Shown: positions 1-9,718 of the stretch, in pieces
Layout of the letters: each line of letters opens with the position of its first letter
Position numbering within the stretch: position 1 is the first letter of the stretch
Position numbers and translations under genes: made by a program
Assembly: GCA_027493875.1 (NCBI GenBank)
Contig: JAOSJX010000028.1
Span: 248,001 to 312,000 of the forward strand
Length of the DNA stretch: 64,000 nucleotides
Direction: 5' to 3'
Origin: Deltaproteobacteria bacterium
GTDB lineage: Bacteria; Lernaellota; Lernaellaia; JACKCT01
Notes under the pieces: model-generated
Database searches by the model: none
What the model was told of the DNA's origin: nothing
The model's input: the letters and a program-made list of their open reading frames with translations, nothing else

Positions 1-2
1 CC

Positions 3-86
3 GAGCGGGACATCGGCACCGACGAGGAAATTCCCACGCTCAAGTACAACGGCTACGGCGAGTGGGTGGCCGATCTCTACGAGTAG
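3..86 (+). CDS. C-terminal end of an unidentified protein (partial)
   Basis: An open frame enters from the left edge and stops with TAG at 84-86, giving 27 residues ending in WVADLYE. High-GC third positions match the neighbouring genes. The visible piece is too short to assign a family. It lies 70 bp upstream of the FAD oxidoreductase on the same strand and could share its transcript. Confidence 0.45.
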   Translation, partial: ERDIGTDEEIPTLKYNGYGEWVADLYE

Positions 87-156
87 CGTTTCTCAAAAAC
101 CCCACATCGATGTCGCGGGTTGACCGACGGGGACGTGTGCGGTCAAATCCGCGCCC

Positions 157-1513
157 ATGCGCGCGTTTCAAGACTATGACGTCGTGGTCGCGGGCGCCGG
201 GACGGCCGGCGCGTGCGCCGCGTGGCACTTCGCTAAGGCCGGAAAGCGCGTGCTTCTTTTTCGACGCCGGGCCGATCGACGACGCCGGCGCGCGCTGGAT
301 CAACGGCATTCCGCCATGGATGTTTGACGAGGCGGGCGTCCCTCGTCCCGAGGGCGATGAGCTGAACGGGCGCGATTTCGCCGCTCAATTGCTCGACGCC
401 GACGGACGTCGAAAACTGCGCCTCGCGCGCGCGCCGATTTGGAATGTCGATATGCGCCGCCTTGGCGCGCGGCTTCGGTCGATGGCATCGGCGGCCGGAG
501 CCGAACTCCGCGAACGCACGCGCGCCGAATCGTTCGAGTTCGACGGCGGACGACCGCGCATCCTAACGGTCCGCGGGGAGTCCGGAGAGGAGCAGATCCG
601 CGCCGATCTGTTCGTCGACGCGACAGGCCGGCGCGGCGCGCTGCGTTCGTTGAGCCCCGCGTTGCGTACATGGTGTTCCGATGCGTTGCCGTCGGACCTC
701 TGCACGGCCGCGCAGGAAGTCCGGCGAATTGAAGACACGCGACACGCCGCCGATTTTCTCGGGCGCTACGACGCGAAAGACGGCGACGCCCTCTCCTTTC
801 TCGGCATCGCGGGGGGATTTTCGACGCTCACGATTCACGTCCACGTCGACCGTGCCGAGATCGCCATCCTCACCGGGGCCATCGCCGACGGCCGGCATCC
901 CGACGGTCCGCAAATGATGAAAAAATTTCTTGAGCGCGAATCGTGGATTGGTGAAAAAATATTCGGAGGGAGCGGCCTCATTCCCTTGCGACGGCCGTTT
1001 GCGCGCCAGGCCGTTCCAGGTCTGGCTCTGATCGGCAACGCGGGCAGCCAGGTCTTCCCCGCGCACGGCAGCGGTATCGGCTCCGGACTCATCGCCGCGC
1101 GTCTTCTGGCCGAATCCGCGGCGGCGTATGACGACGTCGGCGGCCTCGAACCGTTGTGGGCTTATCAGCAACGCTTTCAACGAACGATCGGCGCGGTCAA
1201 CGCGGCCTACGATCAGTTCCGCCTTTTTTCCCAAACGCTGTCCGGCGGCGAGGTCGGCGATCTTCTCGGCGCGGGGCTGATGCGCGCGTCGTCGTCGCTG
1301 GCCGCGCTCGATCAGAAAATTCCGGCGATCGGGATCGGGGAAGGAGCGGCGTTGACGTTCGCCGCCGCGCGCGCCCCGCGGCTCGCGGCGCGCTTTATCC
1401 GGCCGGTGCGCGCCATGCGTCGCGCGTACGCGCACTACCTCGCCTATCCGCAAACGCCGGACGACGACGCGCTGCGTACCTGGGCCGCGCGGGAATCCGA
1501 ACTCTTTTCGTAA
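157..1513 (+). CDS. FAD-dependent oxidoreductase (geranylgeranyl reductase / flavin halogenase-like), one frame break
   Basis: The ATG at 157 opens a flavoprotein whose N-terminus is a dinucleotide-binding beta-alpha-beta unit with GAGTAGACAA at about residues 13-22. After the break the frame continues with a DATG motif near residue 155 and a second FAD-contact segment (LIGNAGSQVFPAHGSGIGSG) near residue 310, as in geranylgeranyl reductases and flavin-dependent halogenases. The T-run at 257-261 carries one T too many; removing it joins VLLF to DAGPIDDAG. The protein is about 450 residues with no membrane segment. The substrate is not evident. It converges on pfk with 7 bp between stops. Confidence 0.7.
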
Positions 1514-1520
1514 AACCAGC

Positions 1521-2570
1521 CTACCCGAAAAACACCTGCGCGATGTCGTACTGTTCTTTCGGAACGAGGCGGAGTTTGCCGAGCACGTCTTCGAGCGGGA
1601 CGTCGGTGAATTTTCCGTCCACGAGCGCGGACATCCGCCCCGATTTTCCTTTCTCGATGAGTTCCACGGCACGGACGCCGAGATTCGTCGCCAGGATGCG
1701 GTCCCACGCCGTCGGGGCGCCGCCGCGCTGCACGTGGCCGAGCACCGTGACGCGCGTGTCGAACTTCGTCAGCCGGCGAAGCGCCGTCGCGACGCGCTCC
1801 CCGATGCCGCCGAGGGCCACGTGGCCGAACTCGTCCAATTCCCGGCTCCGCAGCACTTCTTCCGCCTCGCCTGTATCGGCGAACTCGACCTTCGCCCCCT
1901 CGGAAACGACGACGATCGAAAAGTTTTTGCCCCGGTCGTGCCGCTTGAGCACCGCGTCGGCCACGTCGCGGGCCTGAACCGGAAACTCGGGAATGAGAAT
2001 GATATCCGCGCCGCCCGCGATGCCGGACTGCAGCGCGAGCCACCCCGCGTGCCGGCCCATGATTTCGACGACCATGACGCGGTTGTGGCTCTCCGCGGTC
2101 GTGTGCAGACGGTCGATGGCGTCCGTGGCGATGTTCGCCGCCGTGTCGAATCCGATCGTCGCGTCGGTGCCCCACAAATCGCCGTCGATTGTTTTCGGCA
2201 CGCCGATCACCGGAAAGCCGTCGCGCGAAAGTTTGGCCGCCGCGCCGAGCGTGTCCTCGCCGCCGATCGCCACGAGCGCGTGGAGGCCGATCTCTTTGAA
2301 ATTCGCGTGCGCGGTCTTGACGCTGTCGTCGTCCTTATAGGGATTCGTGCGGCTCGTCCCGAGAATCGTGCCGCCCTTCGGCAGAATGCCGGAGACGGAA
2401 TTGATATCCATCGGAAACACGTCCTTGGTCATCAACCCTTTCCACCCGCGGCGCACCCCGACCACGTTGAAATCCGCGCGCAGCGCCTTACGCACCACGG
2501 CGCGGATGGCCGCGTTGAGACCCGGGCAGTCGCCGCCACCGGTCAGCACGCCGATCGTTTTCTTTGCCAT
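1521..2570 (-). CDS. 6-phosphofructokinase, probably pyrophosphate-dependent
   Basis: This 349-residue protein has the phosphofructokinase fold signatures GGGDCPGLNA (residues 11-20), GGEDT (103-107), PKTIDGD (125-131) and MGRHAGW. It phosphorylates fructose 6-phosphate in glycolysis. The residues that separate donor types are Asp106 and Lys126; ATP enzymes have Gly at both equivalent sites (Gly104 and Gly124 in E. coli PfkA). Asp plus Lys is the PPi-type signature, predicting a reversible PPi-dependent reaction. IDGD replaces the usual IDND around the catalytic Asp. The gene is monocistronic, convergent with the FAD oxidoreductase, and has a purine-rich AAGGAGAA ribosome site just upstream of the ATG. 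Confidence 0.85.
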   Translation of the reverse strand: MAKKTIGVLTGGGDCPGLNAAIRAVVRKALRADFNVVGVRRGWKGLMTKDVFPMDINSVSGILPKGGTILGTSRTNPYKDDDSVKTAHANFKEIGLHALVAIGGEDTLGAAAKLSRDGFPVIGVPKTIDGDLWGTDATIGFDTAANIATDAIDRLHTTAESHNRVMVVEIMGRHAGWLALQSGIAGGADIILIPEFPVQARDVADAVLKRHDRGKNFSIVVVSEGAKVEFADTGEAEEVLRSRELDEFGHVALGGIGERVATALRRLTKFDTRVTVLGHVQRGGAPTAWDRILATNLGVRAVELIEKGKSGRMSALVDGKFTDVPLEDVLGKLRLVPKEQYDIAQVFFG

Positions 2571-2689
2571 GCCGTTCTCCTTATTTTAGGCGGCCAATCT
2601 TCGGAGCCCGTCCGCCGATCGTCAAGAGACCGGCTCACATATTTCGCCGGTTGCTTGTCCCGCTTTCGGCCCTCGGATAGATTGGCGCC

Positions 2690-4238
2690 ATGTCACGCTC
2701 GGAGCCGGCCTATCCGGCGCGGGTGAGCCGGATTGCCGTCTTTATTCTCGCGGCGCAGCTCATTCCGCTGCTGGCGGCGCCCCTACCACCGCTACAAGAC
2801 CTTCCAAACTGGGCGTTCCAGGCCCGGGTGCTGAACGATCTGGTCGCCGAGGCGCCGATGACGGCGGCCGATTACCGCCTGATGCGCTCTCCGGTGCCGA
2901 ACAGCATCCTGACGTGGGCGTTGGCCGCCGGCGGCTGGATCATGCCCTACGTCTGGGCGGCGAAACTGCTGACGGTATTATCCCCGCTGGCGTTTTTCGC
3001 GGCCTACGTTTTCTTTGTTCGCCGGATCAACAAGGCGCCCGTCCCGTGGGCCGAAGTGCTCGGGGCCCTATTCGCCGTCGGGCATTTCTTCTGGATGGGA
3101 TTTCTCAACTTCCAGATCGGCGCGGCGCTCGGCTTCTTTCTTCTCGGCTATCTCGCGGCGGACCGTCCTCCGCCGCGCCCCTCCACCTGGCTTGTGATCG
3201 CGGGCGCTTTCACGGCGCTTTACTTCTGCCATTTCCTCGCGTGGTGCGCGTTTTTGCCCCCTCGTCGCCGTCGTCTTGCTCCGCGACGAAACGCAACGGC
3301 CGCGCCGCGTCACACCATTTCTTCTCTCCCTGACGCCCAGCCTCTTCATGGCGTTCTGGTACGCGATGGACCGCGCCGGCGCGTTCGTCTTTCGTTACGA
3401 ATACGGCAGCGCGCTCCATTGGGCGTGGTACAAGGCCGGGCCGTTTACGTTTGCCGGCGGATTCTATCCCGTCACCCCGGAATGGACGCAATGGATCGTC
3501 GCCGCCGCGAACCTCGTCTTGGTGCCGCTTTTCGCTTTGCTCGTGCTGGCGATCCTCGTCAAAAATTTCGGCCGCCGCGCGTCGCCGTTTCTGGCCCCGG
3601 CGCTGCTGCTCATCGCGCTCGGGCTCTTCGGACCGACGCGTTTTTTTGAAGTCGTGCGTCCGGGGGAACGGCTCCTTTACATCGGTGTTCTCGTTCTTCT
3701 CGGCACGACGCCGTGGACCCGGCTTTTCACCGCGTTCCCGCGCCGGCTGGCGGGCGCCGCGGTGGCGATCTCGCTCTTGAACGGCGCCGGCGCGTATCAC
3801 GCCGGCTCCGTGGCCGCGGAGCTCGTGCGCACGTTGAATGTTTTCGCCCTACCCGGTGAACCCGTCCTTATGATCGCCGACCGCCACTCCGGTTTCCGCC
3901 GTGCGGAGCTCGAAGGCGACCGGGCGCGCCGACCCTATAGTTATCCGAACTGGGTGTTCGCGCTGAAGCTTACGCGCCGTTCTGGCATTTGGTCGAAAAA
4001 CCCGGACCCGCGCCGACCCTCTTCCCCAGCGGCGTCATCCGGCTGCGTCCGGGGCGGCTGCCGGGCGTCGACAGCCTCGGCGAACTCGCCGACCCAACGC
4101 ATGCCGGCGCCTACGGAACTCTTGTCGCCACCGGCACCGAGCACAATCTCGACGACATCGAACGCGCCTCCCGCCGAACATTCCCCGCGCGCCCGTTGGC
4201 GTGCCGGGGACTACTTCATCGCTGCCGCGGGCCCGTAG
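2690..4238 (+). CDS. polytopic membrane protein, unknown function, with frame breaks
   Basis: Three reading-frame segments join into one protein of about 515 residues with roughly ten hydrophobic helices. It starts at ATG 2690 (MSRSEPAYPAR) and ends at the TAG at 4236-4238 (FIAAAGP). Breaks lie at the C-run 3257-3261, near 3965 and near 4170. The N-terminal half resembles large multispan glycosyltransferase-like or hypothetical membrane proteins, but I see no diagnostic acidic loop motif and do not assign a reaction. The gene is divergent from pfk. Confidence 0.6.
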
Positions 4239-4614
4239 CGTCGTCAGCACACGTGTCGGCGACGAATTCGGACGGTGGACGTCGTGAACGTGTGGCACAC
4301 CCATAACCGCGCGGGTCAACACCGCCCCTTGCCGTTTTCGGTCGCTTACGTCATCGCGCTCTCTTTCCGTTAGCCGCCCGCGCTGGGACCGCAAGAGTCC
4401 CGGCGCGGGGCCGCCGACTTTTCCCGATTCGCGGGCGTTCATCGACACCCATTCGCACCGAATCCGCGCCACACGCGGCCGTGCATGATAGGATTCAACG
4501 GAAGGTCGCCCAATCAGTCGCGCGGCGCTCGACGAACAAATTGGTCATGTTAGTCGACGCCAGTTCCACACCCGGGCCGTTCCTTCCCGATCCGCCCGCG
4601 ATATCCTTTCTTCG
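4239..4614. other. gene-free region between membrane protein and IS110 transposase
   Basis: No credible gene is present in these 376 bases. The region holds a GC-rich hairpin around 4379-4410 (CCGCGC/GCGCGG outer arms and GGGAC/GTCCC inner arms around an A-rich loop). It also holds the left copy of a short inverted repeat at 4480-4488 that probably marks the IS110 end. The 126 bases from there to the transposase stop would be the element's downstream non-coding arm. Confidence 0.5.
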
Positions 4615-5684
4615 TTACGCGGCCTCCTTCATCCGGTGATGGCGGCGCAGGCGAATCCAGCAGATTTCCGCCAGTTTCCTCGCCACGGCGACGCGCGCGA
4701 TCTTCGCGCTCGACCGTTTCCGGACCCGCGTGTAAAAATTCGCTAGGGCCTTGTCTTTCTGGGGGGCCTTCATCGCCGCCTGCACCAACACCCAACGCAG
4801 CCACGGCGAGCCCTGGCGCGTGATCGATCCGTGATGGCAATGGCCGCCCGACTGGTCCACGCGCGGCGTCAATCCCGAATAGGCCCCCACCTGCCGCGCA
4901 TCGTGGAAGCGCAACGGCTCCCCGAGCTCCCCGATGATCAGCAACGCCGAAAACAATCCGATCCCTGGAATCTCCATGATCGCCGGAACCTCCGGGAACG
5001 ATGCCGCCGCCTTGCTCAAGGCCAGGTCAAGCGTTTCGATCTCCCGCCGGTAATGGTCCCATCGACGCAGGGCTTCGTCCCGTGTCGCGTTGCCGACAAA
5101 ACCGAGGTCGAGGTCGGCGACGAAACGAATCCATCCCCGGCAAAACGGGGTCTTGAACGGAGGATGAATATTCCTACGCGTCAGCACCGCGTGCAGCTCG
5201 TTCTTGGCCTGCGTCGCGTGACGCGCAAGACGGGCGCGCGCGCGGCAGAGATCGCGGAGTTCCTGATAACGGCGCGGCGGTACGTAGGCCATGGGAATCA
5301 TCTCGACGCGCAGTAGTTTGGCCAGAAGCGCCGCGTCGCGCTTGTCCGTCTTGGCCCGGCCCTCTACAATGGCCTTCAAACGACGGGGATGCGCGAGAAC
5401 AACCTCGCCCCGGGACGCAAGAAGGTCGTAGAGCCAGCGATAGCTGCCGGAGGCTTCGATGACCGCGCGAAAGGGCCTCAATCCCTCGAAGGACGCGACG
5501 ATCTTCTCGGTCTCCCGGCAACGGATCGTCACGGGACGGCCGATCGGCCCGTGCGCGTTCTCGACGGCGATCACGAGAGTGTGTTTGTGCAAATCGACTC
5601 CGACGTAGTGCATGACGGCCTCCTTGTTGGACGAATGGTGTTTCGCAATTCCATTCTTACATCCCGCAAGGGGCCTCATGCACG
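4480..5684 (-). mobile_element. IS110-family insertion sequence (approximate ends)
   Basis: The element is defined by its intact IS110-type transposase and by a 9-bp inverted repeat, CGTGCATGA at 4480-4488 and its complement at 5676-5684, next to related CGCG-rich bases. IS1111-subgroup elements have subterminal inverted repeats like this and IS110 proper does not. True ends should lie some bases outside. IS110 elements make no target duplication, so the ends cannot be confirmed from one copy. Confidence 0.5.
4615..5613 (-). CDS. IS110-family transposase (DEDD recombinase)
   Basis: The gene is intact, 332 residues, and starts at ATG 5613 behind a strong AAGGAGG site; the open frame extends 22 codons further upstream without a better start. 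The N-terminal RuvC-like domain shows YVGVDLHK (catalytic Asp), an Glu in VIEASGSY, and KTDKRDA with the Asp pair. The C-terminal Transposase_20 domain has IPGIGLFSALLI, the helix-hairpin-helix-like segment, followed by GLTPRVDQSGG with the serine nucleophile. The protein cuts and rejoins DNA, guided in this family by an element-encoded bridge RNA. Confidence 0.92.
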   Translation of the reverse strand: MHYVGVDLHKHTLVIAVENAHGPIGRPVTIRCRETEKIVASFEGLRPFRAVIEASGSYRWLYDLLASRGEVVLAHPRRLKAIVEGRAKTDKRDAALLAKLLRVEMIPMAYVPPRRYQELRDLCRARARLARHATQAKNELHAVLTRRNIHPPFKTPFCRGWIRFVADLDLGFVGNATRDEALRRWDHYRREIETLDLALSKAAASFPEVPAIMEIPGIGLFSALLIIGELGEPLRFHDARQVGAYSGLTPRVDQSGGHCHHGSITRQGSPWLRWVLVQAAMKAPQKDKALANFYTRVRKRSSAKIARVAVARKLAEICWIRLRRHHRMKEAA

Positions 5685-5813
5685 CGCGGTTATCGTATCA
5701 GGCGCCCTCGCCTGTTCATAAGAAAATATCTTGAGATGCGACTTGCGTGGCGCCAAAGAGCCAAGAGTTTTTACTGTTTGTTTGGATCTTTATCCGTGCC
5801 CGTGCCAGAAACT

Positions 5814-5842
5814 CCACATTCTACCTTCCACATTCCACATTC
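5814..5842. repeat. short direct repeats (CCACATTC x3)
   Basis: CCACATTC occurs at 5814, 5828 and 5835 in an AT-rich gap between the IS110 right end and the stop of the cytochrome gene. The gap 5685-5851 contains no gene. The repeats look like intergenic low-complexity sequence rather than a known operator. Confidence 0.5.
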
Positions 5843-5851
5843 ATTCTCCGC

Positions 5852-6477
5852 CTACGGTCGCCCAAACCCGATGGCATGCGTATGACAATCGGTGCAGCGC
5901 GACGTGAAGTGCGGCTCGCCGTCGCCTGTGCGCGTGTAGTAGGCCGTCGCGGTATGGCAGACTTCGCATAAACCGCCGCCCGCCGCGTCGTCCGGTAAGA
6001 CGTAGCTGCCTTCCGCCAAGCCTTCAAGACTTGTGAACGAAACGAAAGCGAACGTCTCTTCCCCGACGAGCACTTGCTCGTTGATGAGATAAAGATTCTC
6101 CGTCCCGTGCGCGTTGTGGCAGGTGCGGCAGTTCATCAGCCGGAAATCGCCCGCGCCGAAATACGTCGGCGCGTGCGTGTTTTCGCTGTGGCACGAAACG
6201 CACCCCGGCCGGTCGCGGTGCCCGTGGCCCGGCTCGTCGAGAATCTTCAAATGGCAGTCGGTGCACGTAAAAGCTCGCGGTGCGACGACGCGTGTTTCCA
6301 CCGCGCGGCTTGCTCGGTGTGGCACTCCAAACAATCGTCCGGATCGGTCTCGTCGTTTCCCGCCGGAACCTCGCCCTTGTCTACGCCAAGCTCCTCATAA
6401 GGCTCGCCGCCGCCTTCGCACGCGGCAAACGTCGTGACAAAAAACAAAACGGCAACCACGGCGGCAAATCGCGTCAT
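5852..6477 (-). CDS. hexaheme c-type cytochrome lipoprotein
   Basis: Start ATG 6477 overlaps the stop of the GMC gene (ATGA). Residues 1-20 form a lipoprotein signal with the lipobox TFAAC, so the mature protein is anchored through Cys20 on the outer face of a membrane. Six CXXCH heme sites are visible: CLECH, CTDCH, CVSCH, CRTCH, CEVCH and CTDCH. One frame break near 6268 (missing T in a T-run) lies between the first and second. Gene order suggests it is the electron-accepting cytochrome subunit of the dehydrogenase encoded upstream; the usual partner in this family has three hemes. Confidence 0.82.
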
Positions 6478-8144
6478 CGTTCGGACCCCACAATTCCCTC
6501 CGCCGTGCGCCACGCGAGCGCCTGCGTCGTGAGCGTCGGGTTGTAGCCCGTGGACGTGACGAACACGCCGCCGTCGGCGTTGTACAGATTCTCGAGGTCG
6601 TGAAAACGTCCCCATCGATTCGTCACCGACGCCGCGGCGTCGTCCCCCATGCGCAGCGTTCCGAGAATGTGCTTTGTGTTCGGAAGAAATCCGTTCGTCA
6701 CGGATTCCGGCACGCCGAACGCCGCCACCGCGCCCGCTTCCAACAGAATTTCCTTCATCTTCGGGATGTACAGGCGTTCGATCTCCGCGTCGTTCGGATG
6801 CGCCTTGTACGTGATACGCGCGACGGGAAAACCGTACACGTCGCGGATGACCGGATCGAGATCCACGCGGTTGTCCGGCGCCGGCGGGTCTTCGCCGATG
6901 ATCGTCACCACGCCGAGGTGGTCGCGGAACGCCGAGAGACGCATGTACTCTTTGTGCGTCTCCCCCATGACAAGCAGGTTTTTCGCCTCTTCGATCCGGA
7001 TGAAGCTGCGCGCCGAGCTCGATGATGCCGCCGCCGAAAATATTGTCCGCCGGCCCCACGCCGGGCGCCGTGTTGAAATCGTCGAATCCCAGCGACCCCA
7101 CGTGCCCGCGGTGAATGTGCGTCCGCTGCCGGAAAAGCCCGAAAGCCGTCAGCACGACGTGGAACATGAGATTGCGCCCGACGAGGCCCGAGCCGTTGCC
7201 GAGGCCGTCCGGGTGTTCGTCGTTCGCCGAGAGCAGACAAAGCCGCGCGCTCTCGATGGCGTTGCCCGCAATGATGAACGCGCCGCCGAACACGCGCACC
7301 GAATCGCCGCGTCCGTCGATGTAGTCCACGCTCTCCACCCGCGCGCCGGACGCGTCGGTGTTGAGGCGATAAACGAACGCGTCGGAAACGAGTTCGCAGC
7401 GCCCGGTGAGCAGCGCGTCGCGGATCACCGTCACCGCCGTGCTGCCCTTCGCGTTCACCGCGCATCCGTGGTCGCCGCAGAAACCGCAGTTCGTGCACGC
7501 CGGGCGCCCGCCGTACGCGCGCGAATTGATCGCCATCGGCGTCGGAAAAACGTGGTAACCCAGACGCTCCGCCGCTTCGGCCAACAGCGTGCTGTGATAT
7601 TTCGGATAACCCGGCGGCTGCGGATAACCGCGTTCGCGCGCCTCCTCGAACGGATTGACGCCGGCTTTCCCTGAATCCCCAGAGCCTCCTCACACAACTG
7701 ATAGTATGGTTCGAGATCGTCATAGCCGATCGGCCAATCCTCGACGCTCGTCCCCGGCAGCGTGCCGAACAGCGATTTGATGCGGAAATCTTTTTGCTGG
7801 CAGCGCGGCGAATTGCCGTCGTAGGTCGTCGTGCCGCCTCCGACCGTCACCGGCAGCACGTTGATCGCGCCGACTACCTGCTCGCCGCTCTCGTCCTGGC
7901 GGTACACGCGCGGTTCGATGCGCGGGTCCTGGTCGAGAAACGACCGGTGCACGAACTTCAGTTCGTCGTTGCCCATGTGATTCGCGCGGATGCCCTCCGG
8001 CGACCCGAGCCCCGGAAAGTGATTGCGTCCTTTTTCGAGAAGCAGAACGCGCAGGCCGCCCTCGGCCAGAACCTTCGCGGCGATGCCGCCGCCCGCGCCG
8101 GAGCCGATCACCACCACGTCGGGCGTTGCGGCTTTTCGGCTCAT
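6474..8144 (-). CDS. GMC-family FAD dehydrogenase, catalytic subunit
   Basis: About 556 residues. The N-terminus VVVIGSGAGGGIAAKVLAEGG binds the FAD ADP moiety. A cysteine cluster, CTNCGFCGDHGC, lies near residue 195 and resembles the Fe-S-binding region of FAD-dependent glucose and sorbitol dehydrogenases. The C-terminal GMC domain ends with STGYNPTLTTQALAWRTAE, which covers the flavin and active-site histidine/asparagine region, although the site reads GYNPT. Frame breaks lie near 7665 and 7010. The gene overlaps both neighbours by ATGA, so the three genes should be translationally coupled. The substrate is probably a sugar, polyol or sugar acid. Confidence 0.82.
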
Positions 8145-8992
8145 CGCGCGCTCTTTCCGCGTCGTTCGAGCGCGTCGCGCAACAGATCCGCCGCGCGGCG
8201 GAGATCGTCGTCGCCGAGTTCTCCCGCGTCGGGCTCGCTCACCTGTTCCAGGTTGTAGCCGAGCGGCTGCCGGTCGCCTTCGTACTCGATGTTTTTCCAA
8301 CCGGTGAGATGCTTGTTGCCGCCGTACTCCGGCGCCGCGTACATCCCTTCCACCGCGTGCTCCGACGCGGCCGTCATAAAAACGCGGTCCACGCCGCGCG
8401 TAACGGTCAGGCGCTCCTCCGCGGACAAAACAGCGAAGCGCCGCCCGAACTGCTCAAGAGAAACCGCATCGAGCTGCGCCAGTCCCGCCGTGTAAATTTC
8501 TTGCCAACCCGTCACCGGGCCGTTGAATTCGCGTTCGGGAATCCCTTGCGATCCCTCGATGGTGTTGCGCCACGCGATCTCCTGGACGCGCGAGAGCGGG
8601 AGAAACGCGCCGAAGCGCGGCACGCCGCCGTGCCGTCCGCTGAACGGCCCCGACGCATAGATCAGCGGCGGATCGAAATTGAACGCGCCGAGAAGATAGG
8701 ACGCGTAATCGACGACCGCCGCGCGCGTCGCGCCCGGCGTCCGGTCTTCGGGAATCAAAATGTCGAAAAGCGCGCGCGCCGTTTCGTATTGTTCCGGCGT
8801 AAAGAATCCGTCCGCACCGGCCGCGCCGGCGGTTTCCGCCGTGCCGTCCACGCTTCCGCTCCGGCCGTCTTCAATCGCGCATCCGATCGGAAACGCCAGC
8901 ACCGCCGCACCCGCAACACCGCCCACCAGCACGGTACGGCGAGGAATACCGTACCGGGGGCCGTTGCGTTCGTCGTCATTCATGGGCTTCAT
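8141..8992 (-). CDS. gluconate 2-dehydrogenase subunit 3-family protein, Tat-exported
   Basis: This 283-residue protein has a twin-arginine signal (PRRTVLVGG followed by a hydrophobic core) and a lipobox-like GCAIE after it. The mature part begins FFTPEQYETARALFDILIPEDRTPGA, the hallmark of the small subunit that escorts GMC dehydrogenases through the Tat system. Start ATG 8992 is preferred over ATG 8983; neither has a strong ribosome site. It is the first gene of the operon with the GMC flavoprotein and hexaheme lipoprotein. Confidence 0.82.
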   Translation of the reverse strand: MKPMNDDERNGPRYGIPRRTVLVGGVAGAAVLAFPIGCAIEDGRSGSVDGTAETAGAAGADGFFTPEQYETARALFDILIPEDRTPGATRAAVVDYASYLLGAFNFDPPLIYASGPFSGRHGGVPRFGAFLPLSRVQEIAWRNTIEGSQGIPEREFNGPVTGWQEIYTAGLAQLDAVSLEQFGRRFAVLSAEERLTVTRGVDRVFMTAASEHAVEGMYAAPEYGGNKHLTGWKNIEYEGDRQPLGYNLEQVSEPDAGELGDDDLRRAADLLRDALERRGKSAR

Positions 8993-9099
8993 TTCTACCG
9001 CAAAAAAAACCGGTACAACAGATTCAATATTTTCAGGCACACTCCATCACCATAAACGGCAAGGAACATTCAGCTCCAAACATCTGCCGTCGAAGCCGC

Positions 9100-9718
9100 C
9101 TATGGATATCGATGGACAAGGCGGCCGGAAGGATCGACGACCTCGATAAAATCCGGGGGCTGAAGACGGTCCGGAAAAAATCGCGTAGCAAATCCCGTCC
9201 GGAGAGTTTTTCGCCGAAGGATATTTGAGACCTCGGATCAGCCCCATCGCATGCGCGGATCGTCCGAGAAGCTGCGTCGGTGCGGCGCCTCCGGGGACCG
9301 GCCATCTCCAAGCCCCGGTCAGCTCTTGAACGGACGTATGCAATACGCCTTGAACCGATAGGTCTGTCAAATCCAGCATCTCGGAAACATTTCCGTCCAC
9401 GGAAACAAGGATGAAAGGAGGGTGTGAAGGCGTGATCCTCGATCCCGTTTGCTGATTGGCAAAGACCAGATTGACTTCACTCAGCGCGGTAACGGGATCG
9501 GAGGCCAGATAGATCGTGTCGAAGGAGCCGCGCGGCGTAAAACGTGCGCCGTGAAGACGAGGTCCGCCCGGCCAAAGCGGCTGGGGTGACGACCCGGACG
9601 GTTCGCCTTGCGGAGGGTGTTGAAGAAGGTCGTCGCGAACCGCGCGAGACCACGGTCCACGCACGGAAATACGCGGCACCGTAGGCAAAACCGTCGCCAA
9701 AGACGCGGTGGACAGCAT
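9100..9718 (-). CDS. RES-domain toxin (NAD+-degrading type)
   Basis: About 205 residues. The RES core is visible: the conserved Arg in GARFTPRG, the Tyr in TIYLAS and the Glu in ALSEVN. Characterised RES toxins degrade cellular NAD+. An A-run at 9175-9180 is one base too long; correcting it gives the natural C-terminus PDRLQPPDFIEVVDPSG and a TAG stop at 9100-9102. Start ATG 9718 overlaps the stop of the upstream antitoxin gene (ATGA), the usual arrangement for a Xre-RES pair. Confidence 0.82.
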
